Part shown: one piece after another, positions 46,705 through 55,181 of the stretch
How positions within the stretch are numbered: the stretch's first letter is position 1
Layout: each line of letters opens with the position of its first letter
From: Pseudomonadota bacterium
GTDB taxonomy: Bacteria; Pseudomonadota; Gammaproteobacteria; JAKAQQ01
Direction: 5' to 3'
Assembly (NCBI GenBank): GCA_027365475.1
Contig: DAHXNI010000022.1
Location: forward strand, 24,264 to 88,263
DNA: 64,000 nucleotides
Made by a program: the position numbers and the translations under genes
The notes under the pieces: model-generated
Told to the model about the DNA's origin: nothing
The model's input: the letters and a program-made list of their open reading frames with translations, nothing else
Databases searched by the model: none

Positions 46705-48076
46705 GGCGATTCCGGTTTCGTGGCCGGGTGGGTGCCCCACGTGGCGCACCCACAGGGTGCGCATGACGGTCCGCGCTTTCGCGGAACTCGAGCTTGAGCG
46801 GCACGCCGCCGAGATCGAAGGCAGTTGAAAAACGCTTCAGGAGGTAACGCTGATAATCCGCGCCCAGCAGGTTGAGCCGGGTACCGTGAATCACAACCGT
46901 GAGCGGCACCCGTCCGCCAGCGTGGCCATAACGGAGCTTGGGCCGGACGCGGCGTACCAGTGGGGGCAGCTTTTCGCGTACGGCATCGACCAGAATCCGA
47001 TTGATGAGCGGCGTCGGGAGCGGCATCCGGGACCGGTCGGACAGCCGCACCCAGGCTTTCAGGAGGTCCCCGAGCCCTGAACCATGGAGTGCCGAGATCG
47101 GAACCCAGTCGAATGCAGGCAAAAACCCAAGCAGGCTTTCTATCCCGCGTCGCGCACGCGTTTTTTCCGTTCTTGAGAGACCATCCCATTTGTTGAGCAC
47201 AACGACCAGCGGGCGGCCGGTCTCATAGGCCACTCCGGCTAGCCGGGCATCATCATCGACACTACCTGCCCGTGCATCCACGACCAGGGTGACCAGGTCG
47301 GCCCGTGCGATTGCCTGAAGACTCCGGGCGATGGCGAGCCGGTCACGCGGATCCCGAACCCGGGTTCTCGAACGGATCCCCGCCGTATCTACGAGGATCC
47401 AAGATCGATCCTGCCTGTTCATCGCAACTTCGACCGCATCCCGGGTTGTTCCCGGATCCTCTGAAGTGAGGACCCGGTCGGCACCTACGAGCTGGTTTAA
47501 AAGCGTCGACTTGCCCGCGTTCGGCCGTCCGATGAGCGCAACCCGGACGGGAGGTTCGAGGTTGGAGTCGGTCACAAGTACAGGAACGGGTGCCGGACTG
47601 GCCAGAGCCAGCGCAAGAGTCGCGAGCCCATCCCCCTTCCGTGCAGACACCCAGACCGGAGAACCCATCCCGAGCCGGGTGAAATCGAAATCGCGCTCAG
47701 CCCAGATTCGGCCCTCCGATTTGTTTGCAATCAGGAGAATGGGCTTACCTGCGTGGCGGAGCGTTTGTGCAAGTTCCTCATCGGCACCGGTCAATCCGCT
47801 CTGACTGTCGACCACCCAGAGAACTCCATCGGCTTCGCGAATGGCTTCACGGCTCTGGCGCCCGATCGCCTCTTCGAGGGGCAATCCTTCCCGCTCACCC
47901 ACCCCACCCGTATCGATGAAGCCGTGTCCCGAGAACGCGCCTCGTCCTGTCCCGTACAGCCGGTCACGGGTGAGATGCGGCTCTCCGGAAACGAGCGCCT
48001 GCGACGACCGAACCAGACGGTTAAAAAGCGTGGACTTGCCCACGTTCGGGCGCCCGACGATTGCCCAAAGTGCCAT
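46691..48076 (-). CDS. der: Ribosome biogenesis GTPase Der (EngA)
   Basis: Double GTPase needed for 50S assembly, 461 residues. First G domain GRPNVGKSTLFNRL with DTGG and NKSE; second G domain GRPNAGKSTLLNQL with DTAG and NKWD; C-terminal KH-like domain ending LKLEFRES. About 25 extra Arg/His/Pro-rich residues follow the normal end and coincide with a palindromic DNA stretch at 46730-46751. Confidence 0.97.
   Translation of the reverse strand: MALWAIVGRPNVGKSTLFNRLVRSSQALVSGEPHLTRDRLYGTGRGAFSGHGFIDTGGVGEREGLPLEEAIGRQSREAIREADGVLWVVDSQSGLTGADEELAQTLRHAGKPILLIANKSEGRIWAERDFDFTRLGMGSPVWVSARKGDGLATLALALASPAPVPVLVTDSNLEPPVRVALIGRPNAGKSTLLNQLVGADRVLTSEDPGTTRDAVEVAMNRQDRSWILVDTAGIRSRTRVRDPRDRLAIARSLQAIARADLVTLVVDARAGSVDDDARLAGVAYETGRPLVVVLNKWDGLSRTEKTRARRGIESLLGFLPAFDWVPISALHGSGLGDLLKAWVRLSDRSRMPLPTPLINRILVDAVREKLPPLVRRVRPKLRYGHAGGRVPLTVVIHGTRLNLLGADYQRYLLKRFSTAFDLGGVPLKLEFRESADRHAHPVGAPRGAPTRPRNRNRHAPA
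46730..46751. repeat. Near-palindrome at the der/metX junction
   Basis: GGGTGCCCCACGTGGCGCACCC, a 22-bp palindrome centred on CACGTG with one symmetric mismatch, followed by another GGTGCGC. It lies 26 bp ahead of the metX ATG and encodes part of Der's extra tail. Either a regulatory site for metX or an inserted repeat. Confidence 0.45.
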
Positions 48077-48090
48077 CGCCCGAGTTGCGC

Positions 48091-49236
48091 TCAGCCTTTG
48101 GGCAGGCGGTAGGCCGCAAGCGTCCCGCCTGAAGTGAGCACGAACAGCCGACCCGCCTGGACGACCGGGGGAATCTGAATCTCGGAGCTGCCCGGGCGCA
48201 CGCGGGCGAGCAGATGTCCATCCGAACGCGACAGGAACTCAATCCAGCCCCCGAGATCACCCGTGACGACCGCAGGACCGAAAGGGATGGGCGCCGTGAG
48301 CCGCCGGCCCTTGAAATCCGGATTGACCCAGATCGGCAATCCGGTGACCCGGTCATAGACCCGCACGATGCTCGAAGCATCCGTCACATAGATATTTTCC
48401 ATGCCCGCCGCAAGTCCCGAAAGACTCGAAACCTTGCGCGACCAGACACGCGCCCCGGAGCGGGTCGAGAGACAAACCAACCGGCCGTGATCGGAAACGG
48501 CGAAAAGATGGTGGTGAACGAGTGCCATGGGCCCCACGATGTCGACCATGCGCGCGACGCGACTGTGACCGGTCGGATGGGCAATGGTTACATCCCAGAT
48601 GGTGCGGCCGGATCGGAGGCTCAGTGCCACCACCTGTCCGCTGTTCAAGCCGGCATAAATCCGGTTGCGGGTAACGACTGGAGGCGAGTTACCCCGGAGG
48701 ATAAGATGCGGCATGGATTCGGCCACCGTCCAGAGCCTCTGACCGGTCGCGACCCGGAATGCGACTAGGTGACCATCGGCCGTCTCGACGATCACCCGGT
48801 TACCGGAAACGACCGGGGGAGTGAGCGCAAAGGTGGGTAGTTTTGCACGCCAGGCGACATGGCCATCGGTTTCGTTCAGGGCAACCAGAGTGGCACGACG
48901 GGTCGTGACAAAGAGCTGCCCATCCCCAGCACCCGGTCCGGCAGTAATGGTCCGGTCGATGCGGATGCTCCAGAGCTCGTGTCCATCGGTTGCGCGGTAC
49001 GCGGCGATCCGGCCGCCCCGGCTCGCGGTGAGGACGGCATCCGCGTGGGGAGAGGGTACGAGCGCATAGCGTTGGCCACCGGCACCCGATCCGATCGTCC
49101 GTGACCAGAGATGGAGAACTCTGAGCGTCGCATGGAAAGGCTTGAGTGGCGTCGGGGGCAAAACGGTGGTATGTGTCGAGCATCCAGCCAAGAACAGAAG
49201 GCTGGTCGCAGCCAGAGCCCAGAGGAGGCGCGTCAT
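48091..49236 (-). CDS. bamB: Outer-membrane assembly lipoprotein BamB
   Basis: 381 residues. Lipoprotein signal with lipobox LAGC (Cys19). Eight PQQ-like beta-propeller repeats follow (for example GGRIAAYRATDGHELWSIRI, DGHLVAFRVATGQRLW). Scaffold subunit of the BAM complex on the periplasmic face of the outer membrane. Sits between yfgM and der as in many gammaproteobacteria; its start overlaps the yfgM stop by 4 bases. Confidence 0.95.
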   Translation of the reverse strand: MTRLLWALAATSLLFLAGCSTHTTVLPPTPLKPFHATLRVLHLWSRTIGSGAGGQRYALVPSPHADAVLTASRGGRIAAYRATDGHELWSIRIDRTITAGPGAGDGQLFVTTRRATLVALNETDGHVAWRAKLPTFALTPPVVSGNRVIVETADGHLVAFRVATGQRLWTVAESMPHLILRGNSPPVVTRNRIYAGLNSGQVVALSLRSGRTIWDVTIAHPTGHSRVARMVDIVGPMALVHHHLFAVSDHGRLVCLSTRSGARVWSRKVSSLSGLAAGMENIYVTDASSIVRVYDRVTGLPIWVNPDFKGRRLTAPIPFGPAVVTGDLGGWIEFLSRSDGHLLARVRPGSSEIQIPPVVQAGRLFVLTSGGTLAAYRLPKG

Positions 49237-49922
49237 CGATGCGCTCCCGTCCGGGAAGCCTGGGCAGCTTGGGCCTGATGGGGCTTCGCCGGCTGAGCGG
49301 CTGGCAGTGTCACCATCTCGAGCATCACGAGGTGGCGCAGACCCGAACCCGGTTCGAGGTTGTCCAGGGCCAATGTGAAATCGTCATGTGCGCGAAGCGA
49401 ATGACCGAGACGCCGCTCGGCCCGCCCCCGGAGCCAGGCTGTCACACCGGCGAAGGCACCCGGATTGTGTCCATGGAACAGGGAGAGCACCGCCTGTGGC
49501 TGATTTTGGTCGAAAAGAATGCGTGCGAGCCGGATGCGGATGAGGGGGCGGAGCGCCGGATCCGCATGCTCGTCGAGCTCCGTGCGCAGACGCGCTGCGG
49601 CATGTGCCCAGTGTCCGTCCATGGCATCAAGTTTAGCGAGCGTGAGGGCGGCAAAAACAGCATAGGTCGAGCCTCCGTAGCGGTGCAGGATCTGTCGGGC
49701 CTCGACCCGCCCGGCACCAAAATGGTGGTGTGCGAGGTCGCGCTCAAGCCGGGTGTAGGCAGCACTTATGTGCTCCCCCCGCGCGCGCGACTCATAGCGC
49801 CAGAAACGGTAGCCTCCCGCAACGACCAGGGCAGCCACCACGCCGATGGCGATGGAGCGCCCATGGGTGCGCCAGAAGTTCATAAAGAGTTCGATTTCTC
49901 TCTCTTGCCACTGCTCTTCCAC
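49233..49922 (-). CDS. yfgM: YfgM-like membrane-anchored TPR protein
   Basis: 229 residues. Short cytoplasmic N-terminus with EREIELFMNFWRTHGRSI, one transmembrane helix (about 24-40, IAIGVVAALVVAGGYRFW), then a periplasmic TPR-like helical domain. The C-terminal 20 residues are Ala/Gln-rich. YfgM associates with the SecYEG translocon and periplasmic chaperones in E. coli. Its position between hisS and bamB is the usual one. Confidence 0.92.
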   Translation of the reverse strand: MEEQWQEREIELFMNFWRTHGRSIAIGVVAALVVAGGYRFWRYESRARGEHISAAYTRLERDLAHHHFGAGRVEARQILHRYGGSTYAVFAALTLAKLDAMDGHWAHAAARLRTELDEHADPALRPLIRIRLARILFDQNQPQAVLSLFHGHNPGAFAGVTAWLRGRAERRLGHSLRAHDDFTLALDNLEPGSGLRHLVMLEMVTLPAAQPAKPHQAQAAQASRTGAHR

Positions 49923-49952
49923 GTGATCACCTCTCCCGTATGGGAACCGGAT

Positions 49953-51218
49953 TCATTGATCTGCCACCTGCGCCAGATGTGCCACGACCGCAGCACGGGG
50001 CACCCACTCCACCTGGGCTGGACCATCCAGCGCCTTGACCTGGACCACTCCCTTTGCGAGCTCATCATCCCCAAGAATGAGTGCCCAGCGGGCCCGAAGC
50101 CGGTCGGCCCGCTTGAGCTTGGACTTGAGGGTCCCAGGACCCGTAGCGAGAACCACCCTGAGACCGGGGTAGGCCTGGCGGATCTCCCGCATGAGCGCGA
50201 ATCCACTTTCTTCCGCCGCAGCGCCGAGTGTCACGAGAACTGCGCACGGACGCTTCACATCCGTCCGGCCAAGCAGGGCTGCGACCCGTTCCAGCCCGAG
50301 CGCCCAGCCCATAGCCGACGTGGGGGATCCCCCGAGCTGCTCAACCAGTCCATCATAGCGCCCTCCGGAGCAGACCGCCGACTGGGCGCCGAGCGCAGTC
50401 GAGGTCCATTCAAAAACGGTCTGTGTATAGTAATCGAGACCGCGTACCAGCCTCGGGTTGATCCGGTATGCGATTCCCGCAGCATCAAGCAGGGTACCAA
50501 CACGCTGCCAGTGTTCGCGTGAGGCTTCACCGAGAAAGTCACTCAGGACGGGCGCGTTGGCGAGGAGCTCCTGGATCTCAGCAGACTTGCTGTCCAAAAT
50601 ACGCAGCGGATTGCGCGCGAGCCGCATCCGATCGTCTGGCCCGAGCGCATCCTCATGCGACGAGAGGTAGGCGGCCAGCGCCGCCCGATAGTGCACGCGT
50701 TCCTCGGCAGTCCCGAGAGTATTGAGTTCGAGCGTCAGTCCCTCGATCCCAAGTCTGTCCCAAAGGCACTGCGAAAGCATGAGGAGCTCGGCCTCGAGAT
50801 CGGGGGTTGCGATGCCAAACACTTCGACCCCGATCTGGTGGAACTGGCGGTGGCGTCCCTTTTGCGGCCGCTCATGCCGGAACATGGGACCGTGATACCA
50901 GAGACGCTGGGGGCCTGAGCGGATCAAATCGTGCTCGATCACGGCGCGGACACAGCCGGCCGTAGCCTCCGGTCGCAGCGCCAGCAAATCTCCGTTGCGA
51001 TCCTCGAATGCATACATTTCCTTCTCAACGATATCAGTCGCCTCTCCGATGCTTCGCGTGAAAAGCCGGCTGTCCTCGACGATCGGCAAGCGGATCTCGC
51101 CATATCCGGCGGCTTCGAACACTTCACGCGCAGCGGACTCAATTTCCGCAAAATGTCGGGCTTCCTCCGGCAGGAGATCGTTCATGCCGCGCACCCGGCT
51201 GATCGCCCCGGGCTTCAT
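49953..51218 (-). CDS. hisS: Histidyl-tRNA synthetase
   Basis: Class II synthetase, 421 residues from the ATG at 51218. Motif 2 around MFRHERPQKGRHRQFHQIGVE, histidine-specific LVRGLDYYTQTVFEW, motif 3 GWALGLERVAALL, and the C-terminal anticodon-binding domain. The start overlaps the RodZ-like gene's stop by 4 bases (ATGA), with no ispG between them although ispG usually stands there. Confidence 0.97.
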   Translation of the reverse strand: MKPGAISRVRGMNDLLPEEARHFAEIESAAREVFEAAGYGEIRLPIVEDSRLFTRSIGEATDIVEKEMYAFEDRNGDLLALRPEATAGCVRAVIEHDLIRSGPQRLWYHGPMFRHERPQKGRHRQFHQIGVEVFGIATPDLEAELLMLSQCLWDRLGIEGLTLELNTLGTAEERVHYRAALAAYLSSHEDALGPDDRMRLARNPLRILDSKSAEIQELLANAPVLSDFLGEASREHWQRVGTLLDAAGIAYRINPRLVRGLDYYTQTVFEWTSTALGAQSAVCSGGRYDGLVEQLGGSPTSAMGWALGLERVAALLGRTDVKRPCAVLVTLGAAAEESGFALMREIRQAYPGLRVVLATGPGTLKSKLKRADRLRARWALILGDDELAKGVVQVKALDGPAQVEWVPRAAVVAHLAQVADQ

Positions 51219-51985
51219 GGATGTGGTGATTCCAAGGGAGGGGCGATGGAGAGGACCGCCACATGATCGGCCCCGGTCCACGGGGACAGTGCAAAACGCT
51301 TGCCGTCAACAAAAAATGCGAGCCCGCGGGTATCGCCCAAAACGATCCTCACGGGCGGCCGGGCCAAAAGATGCAGAAGTGTCCCCTGCTTCACCAGTTT
51401 CGCGTAAACCGTGTGCCCGGCCGAGGTCACGGCAATCCAGGACGAGCGCGTGAGCACGAAACGCAGCCGGAGCTTTGGAACTGAAATCGGGCGCGGGTGC
51501 GGTAGAGATGGAACCGGATGGGCCCGCGTCGGACGCTTGGGCTGCAAGGCCACAACCCTTGGTAATGGAGGCAAGGGGTGCACACTCGGACCCGATCCCA
51601 GGACCAGCCAGAGCACTGCGAGAATCGCGCCCACGAGCAGAAGTCCAGCCGTAACGCCGAGCCACGCCCGTGAACCGGATGGCCAGGTATGATCAGAGTC
51701 CGGCGGGAAGGGCAAAGCGGGTTCACCGCTCCCGGGATCGGGAAGCGTCCGGATGAGGGCTTCAGGATCGAGTTCCAACCAGACGGCATAGCGACGCAAA
51801 TGTCCCAGATAATAGATGGGGGCTCCAAACGCACCGAACGCACCGGCTTCAAGACCTGCGAGCAGCGCATTCGGGACATGGAGCGTGCGTGCGGCGAACT
51901 CGAGCGTCACGCCACGCTCCTGCCGACGCCGGGCAAGTGCCCTGCCGACGTCTGCATAGGCACTGAGAGGTCGGAACTCGCTCAC
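51215..51985 (-). CDS. rodZ: RodZ-like HTH/transmembrane cell-shape protein
   Basis: 256 residues from the GTG at 51985 (4-base overlap with pilF). N-terminal Xre-type helix-turn-helix (VGRALARRRQERGVTLEFAARTLHV, about 10-75), a cytoplasmic linker, one transmembrane helix (about 118-142), a Pro-rich periplasmic linker, and a C-terminal DUF4115 beta domain with SSWIAVTSAGHTVYAKLVKQGT. RodZ links MreB to the elongasome. The longer frame to 52093 overlaps pilF. Confidence 0.88.
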   Translation of the reverse strand: MSEFRPLSAYADVGRALARRRQERGVTLEFAARTLHVPNALLAGLEAGAFGAFGAPIYYLGHLRRYAVWLELDPEALIRTLPDPGSGEPALPFPPDSDHTWPSGSRAWLGVTAGLLLVGAILAVLWLVLGSGPSVHPLPPLPRVVALQPKRPTRAHPVPSLPHPRPISVPKLRLRFVLTRSSWIAVTSAGHTVYAKLVKQGTLLHLLARPPVRIVLGDTRGLAFFVDGKRFALSPWTGADHVAVLSIAPPLESPHP

Positions 51986-52743
51986 GGACTCGGGTGATGA
52001 TGGAGAAACGCCAGGGCTTCGGGGGAACCAGGGTAGTCTTCGAGCAGAATGGCCCCGTACCGTTCCGCGGCCACAGAATCCTTGACCGCCCATTCGGAGC
52101 GTATGAGGAGCCAGAGCACGGATGCGGCCGGTTTGGGCGGGAGATCCGCAAGACGCGTCAGCAATGAACGCGCACGGTGGAAAGCGTGATTCCGCATGTC
52201 GAGGTTCGCGAGCTGCCAGAGCGCCGGCGCGTAGTTGTCATTCAAGGCGATCGCACGAGAGAAATACCGAATTGCGGTGCTCTGGTCCCGGAGTCTCAGG
52301 GCACACACTCCGGCGTTGGTATAAGCCACCTCCGGCGTGATATAGGACGCAGTCTTGGCCGCCTTCACGAGTGCATGGATCGCGCGGTGCACTTGACCTG
52401 TACGGCAAAGCAGCACTCCGTAGGCGTTGAGCGTCTCTGGATCATTGGGACGAAGATTCAAAGATGCCCGGTAATACTTGCGGGCACGAGCCAGCTCGCC
52501 GAGTTCAACGTCGAGGAGCGCCATGGCATTGTGCGCCTTCACGGAGTCCGGGTTGAGCTTCAGGGCTCGCCCGAAACTGTGGAGTGCCAGGGTGCGCTCG
52601 TGCCTTTGCAGGTAGATCATTCCCATCGTGACATTGTCCCGCGCTGCGGCCTTGAAATTCGTCACCGGCTTCGGATGATTCGATTCGGTCACACATCCGG
52701 CGAGCAGGATCGCGCACAAACCGATCGCGAGTACCCGCCTCAT
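51982..52743 (-). CDS. pilF: Type IV pilus biogenesis lipoprotein PilF/PilW
   Basis: 253 residues. Lipobox LLAGC (Cys16) after a short signal peptide, then about six TPRs (GMIYLQRHERTLALHSFGRAL, NAYGVLLCRTGQVHRAIHALVKA). PilF is the pilotin for PilQ secretin assembly in the outer membrane. Overlaps the rlmN stop region by 4 bases and the rodZ start by 4. Confidence 0.92.
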   Translation of the reverse strand: MRRVLAIGLCAILLAGCVTESNHPKPVTNFKAAARDNVTMGMIYLQRHERTLALHSFGRALKLNPDSVKAHNAMALLDVELGELARARKYYRASLNLRPNDPETLNAYGVLLCRTGQVHRAIHALVKAAKTASYITPEVAYTNAGVCALRLRDQSTAIRYFSRAIALNDNYAPALWQLANLDMRNHAFHRARSLLTRLADLPPKPAASVLWLLIRSEWAVKDSVAAERYGAILLEDYPGSPEALAFLHHHPSP

Positions 52744-53864
52744 GCGCAGGCCCTCGGAGAGGCGAACCGGAACTGCTCGGGCAGGCGATTCGCAACCGAC
52801 CCTGCCAGTTGGCCACAGGCCGCCTGGATCGATTGCCCACGGGGTTTACGAATGAGCGTCCGGAGACCCTGACCGATCAGAATCTTCTGAAACGCCAGAA
52901 TTCTGGATTCCGGCGAAGTCGCGAAGGCCGTTCCCGGGAACGGATTGAACGGGATGAGATTCACCTTGGCCGGAATCGCCCTCAGCAGGCGCGCCAGCGC
53001 ACGTGCATCGGCCAGCTGGTCATTCACTCCATCAAGCATGACATACTCGATCAGGATCTCGCGCTCCGGGTGCCGCGCGACGTACCGACGGCAGGCAGCC
53101 AACAGCTCAGCAAGGGGATGGGCGCGGTTGATCGGCACGAGCCGATCACGCAGGGCATCATCGGCCGCGTGCAGCGAAACCGCAAGCGCCACATCATGCT
53201 CGGTGGAAAGCCGGTCGATCAGGGGCACAAGCCCCGCCGTGCTCACTGTCACACGCCATTTGGAAAATCCGTAGGCGAGATCGTCGAGGAGCAGGCGCAA
53301 GACCGGCGAGAGCGCGTGGTAGTTGGCCAGTGGCTCGCCCATGCCCATGAACACCACGTTTTGAATCGGACGGTCCGACTTGGAACCATCCGGATCATGC
53401 CAGATTCGCCAAAGCTGCCCCACAATCTCGGCGCTTGTGAGATTCCGGCTGAACCCCTGGGCCCCGGTCGCACAGAAGGCGCAGTTGAGGACGCATCCCG
53501 CCTGGGACGAGACACAGAGCGTCCTACGGTCCTCATCCGGAATGATGACGGTTTCGACGGCATTGCACGCATCGACCTGAAACAGCCACTTCTCGGTTCC
53601 GTCGGCATCCACAGCCCGCCCGACTGCTGGCGGACAGACACAGTCGGCTGCCTCAAGAAGCATCGCCCGGAGACCGAGCGCGAGATCGGTCATGCGGTCG
53701 AAATCCGCGATCCCGCGCCGATGGATCCAGCCTAAGATCTGCCGGGCGTGGAAGGCTCTCGCACCTCGCGCCCCAACCCAGTTCTCAAGCGCTGCCCGGT
53801 CGAATCCGAGAAGGTTCGCGCGTCCGGCCGGGTCGGACTCAGCGTGGAGTTCGAGTGAAGACAT
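52740..53864 (-). CDS. rlmN: 23S rRNA/tRNA (adenine-C2)-methyltransferase RlmN
   Basis: Radical SAM enzyme, 374 residues from the ATG at 53864. The iron-sulfur motif is CVLNCAFC (CxxxCxxC); also [13 protein letters not shown], the C-terminal FNPFPG, and a conserved Cys near the end (QAACGQLAG). Methylates A2503 of 23S rRNA and A37 of some tRNAs. The longer frame to 54266 is ndk antiphase sequence. Overlaps the ndk 3' end by 26 bases. Confidence 0.95.
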   Translation of the reverse strand: MSSLELHAESDPAGRANLLGFDRAALENWVGARGARAFHARQILGWIHRRGIADFDRMTDLALGLRAMLLEAADCVCPPAVGRAVDADGTEKWLFQVDACNAVETVIIPDEDRRTLCVSSQAGCVLNCAFCATGAQGFSRNLTSAEIVGQLWRIWHDPDGSKSDRPIQNVVFMGMGEPLANYHALSPVLRLLLDDLAYGFSKWRVTVSTAGLVPLIDRLSTEHDVALAVSLHAADDALRDRLVPINRAHPLAELLAACRRYVARHPEREILIEYVMLDGVNDQLADARALARLLRAIPAKVNLIPFNPFPGTAFATSPESRILAFQKILIGQGLRTLIRKPRGQSIQAACGQLAGSVANRLPEQFRFASPRACA

Positions 53865-54273
53865 CGATCTCGCCAAAAAAGAAGGCGATCTCGCGCAGCG
53901 CGTTCGCCGGGCTGTCCGATCCGTGGACCAGGTTGCGTTCAATGCTTTCACCCCATTCGCGCCGAAGGGTTCCGGGCGCGGCCCGGGCTGGATCGGTTGC
54001 GCCCATGAGATCGCGGTTTTTCTGAACCGCATCCTCGCCTTCGAGCACCTGGGCCATGACCGGACCAGACGACATGTACTCCACGAGTGACGGGAAGAAG
54101 GGCCGTTCCCGGTGCACCGCATAAAAGGACTCGGCTTCCGAACGGCTGAGCTGAAGCATCCGGGCCGCAGCGATCCGGAGCCCCGCCCGTTCGAACCGCT
54201 CATACACGGATCCGATTCGGTCGCGCGCAACGCCATCCGGTTTGATGATCGACAAGGTCCGTTCAAGACTCAT
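53839..54273 (-). CDS. ndk: Nucleoside diphosphate kinase
   Basis: Balances NTP pools by phosphate transfer through a phospho-His. 144 residues, full length. [10 protein letters not shown] at the N-terminus and the active-site histidine in [20 protein letters not shown]. Lies between the iron-sulfur genes and rlmN. Confidence 0.98.
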   Translation of the reverse strand: MSLERTLSIIKPDGVARDRIGSVYERFERAGLRIAAARMLQLSRSEAESFYAVHRERPFFPSLVEYMSSGPVMAQVLEGEDAVQKNRDLMGATDPARAAPGTLRREWGESIERNLVHGSDSPANALREIAFFFGEIDVFTRTPR

Positions 54274-54405
54274 TTGGGAAACTCTCCAGCGCTTGTCGCG
54301 TGAAGCCCGCAGGCACTCGATTTGAAAGACAAGCTAAACGAATGATTTTATCGTGTTCTGGCCTTTTCCTGCAAGCGAAAACCCGGAATCGGGCCTCCGT
54401 ACCGA

Positions 54406-54741
54406 TCACAGCGCGAAACTTTCGCCGCAGCCGCAGACCTCCCGCGCATTCGGATTGCGGAAACGGAACATCCGATTGAGACCGTCCCGGACATAGTCGA
54501 CCTCGATTCCAGCGAGCATCGGGAGATCAGCTTCGGACACGACCAGTGGCACACCCGCACAGTCGATCAACCGTTCACCGCTCGCCACTTCTTGGGCATA
54601 GTCGATCCGGATGCTGTGCCCCGCACAACCGCTAGGCTCAACCGATATCTTGAGACCCACCGCTTCCGCGTGCGTCCCGAGCAGACGCTTCGCCTGTTCC
54701 ACCGCGTCCGGGGTCCATGTCATTGCGTTCATCATTTTCAA
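54406..54741 (-). CDS. A-type iron-sulfur carrier (IscA/ErpA family)
   Basis: 111 residues. The three ligand cysteines are present: one in VEPSGCAGHS and two in the C-terminal CGCGESF. Delivers Fe-S clusters to apoproteins. Start at 54741 (4-base overlap with the IscU-like gene) or the internal ATG at 54732. It could be IscA or ErpA; the sequence does not decide. Confidence 0.92.
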   Translation of the reverse strand: MKMMNAMTWTPDAVEQAKRLLGTHAEAVGLKISVEPSGCAGHSIRIDYAQEVASGERLIDCAGVPLVVSEADLPMLAGIEVDYVRDGLNRMFRFRNPNAREVCGCGESFAL

Positions 54742-55181
54742 CTCCCGCCACGCTCCCTGCGCCCGCTCCGGTCTTCATTGCCGAGCGCATGGATGATGGC
54801 ATCTTCAACCAGCAGTGCCTCATCATAACGGACCCGCGGGTATCCCAAAAATCCCGCCACCGCACAACCCGGCGGGACGATGTCCGACCGGGCGGACCGG
54901 CCCTCGAGCCACTCGGCATAGTATGCACAAGCTGCCCCGGTCCATGGGCCGCCACGATACCGGTAACGTGCCCGCGCGATCAGCCCATCCCGGATCTCAA
55001 GCAGAAATTCGATCTCGCTGCCCTGTTCGGGGCTGCCCGCCGTACCCTCACGGACATTCGGCAATCCCGGTTCGAATCCGCCCGCACGGCGCAAATCGCG
55101 AGCCCAGCGTTCGAATCTGGAGCGTGGCGATTCCCCCTCTTCCGGCAACAGGGGAACCGGATCCCCATCTCCCGGCTTCAC
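54738..55181 (-). CDS. IscU-like protein lacking all three cluster-ligand cysteines
   Basis: 147 residues. From about residue 50 it follows IscU block by block: GSPEQG for GAPACG, DGLIARARYRYRGG for EGIIEDARFKTYGC, AEWLEGRS for TEWVKGKS, and PRVRYDEALLVEDAI for PPVKIHCSILAEDAI. The IscU ligands Cys37, Cys63 and Cys106 thus correspond to Gln53, Gly78 and Glu121. Two other cysteines (C85, C106) are not at ligand positions. It cannot be a normal scaffold. Four-base overlaps on both sides lock it into iscS-IscU-like-A-type carrier. Role unknown; a regulator or adaptor of IscS is possible (inference). Confidence 0.8.
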   Translation of the reverse strand: MKPGDGDPVPLLPEEGESPRSRFERWARDLRRAGGFEPGLPNVREGTAGSPEQGSEIEFLLEIRDGLIARARYRYRGGPWTGAACAYYAEWLEGRSARSDIVPPGCAVAGFLGYPRVRYDEALLVEDAIIHALGNEDRSGRRERGGS

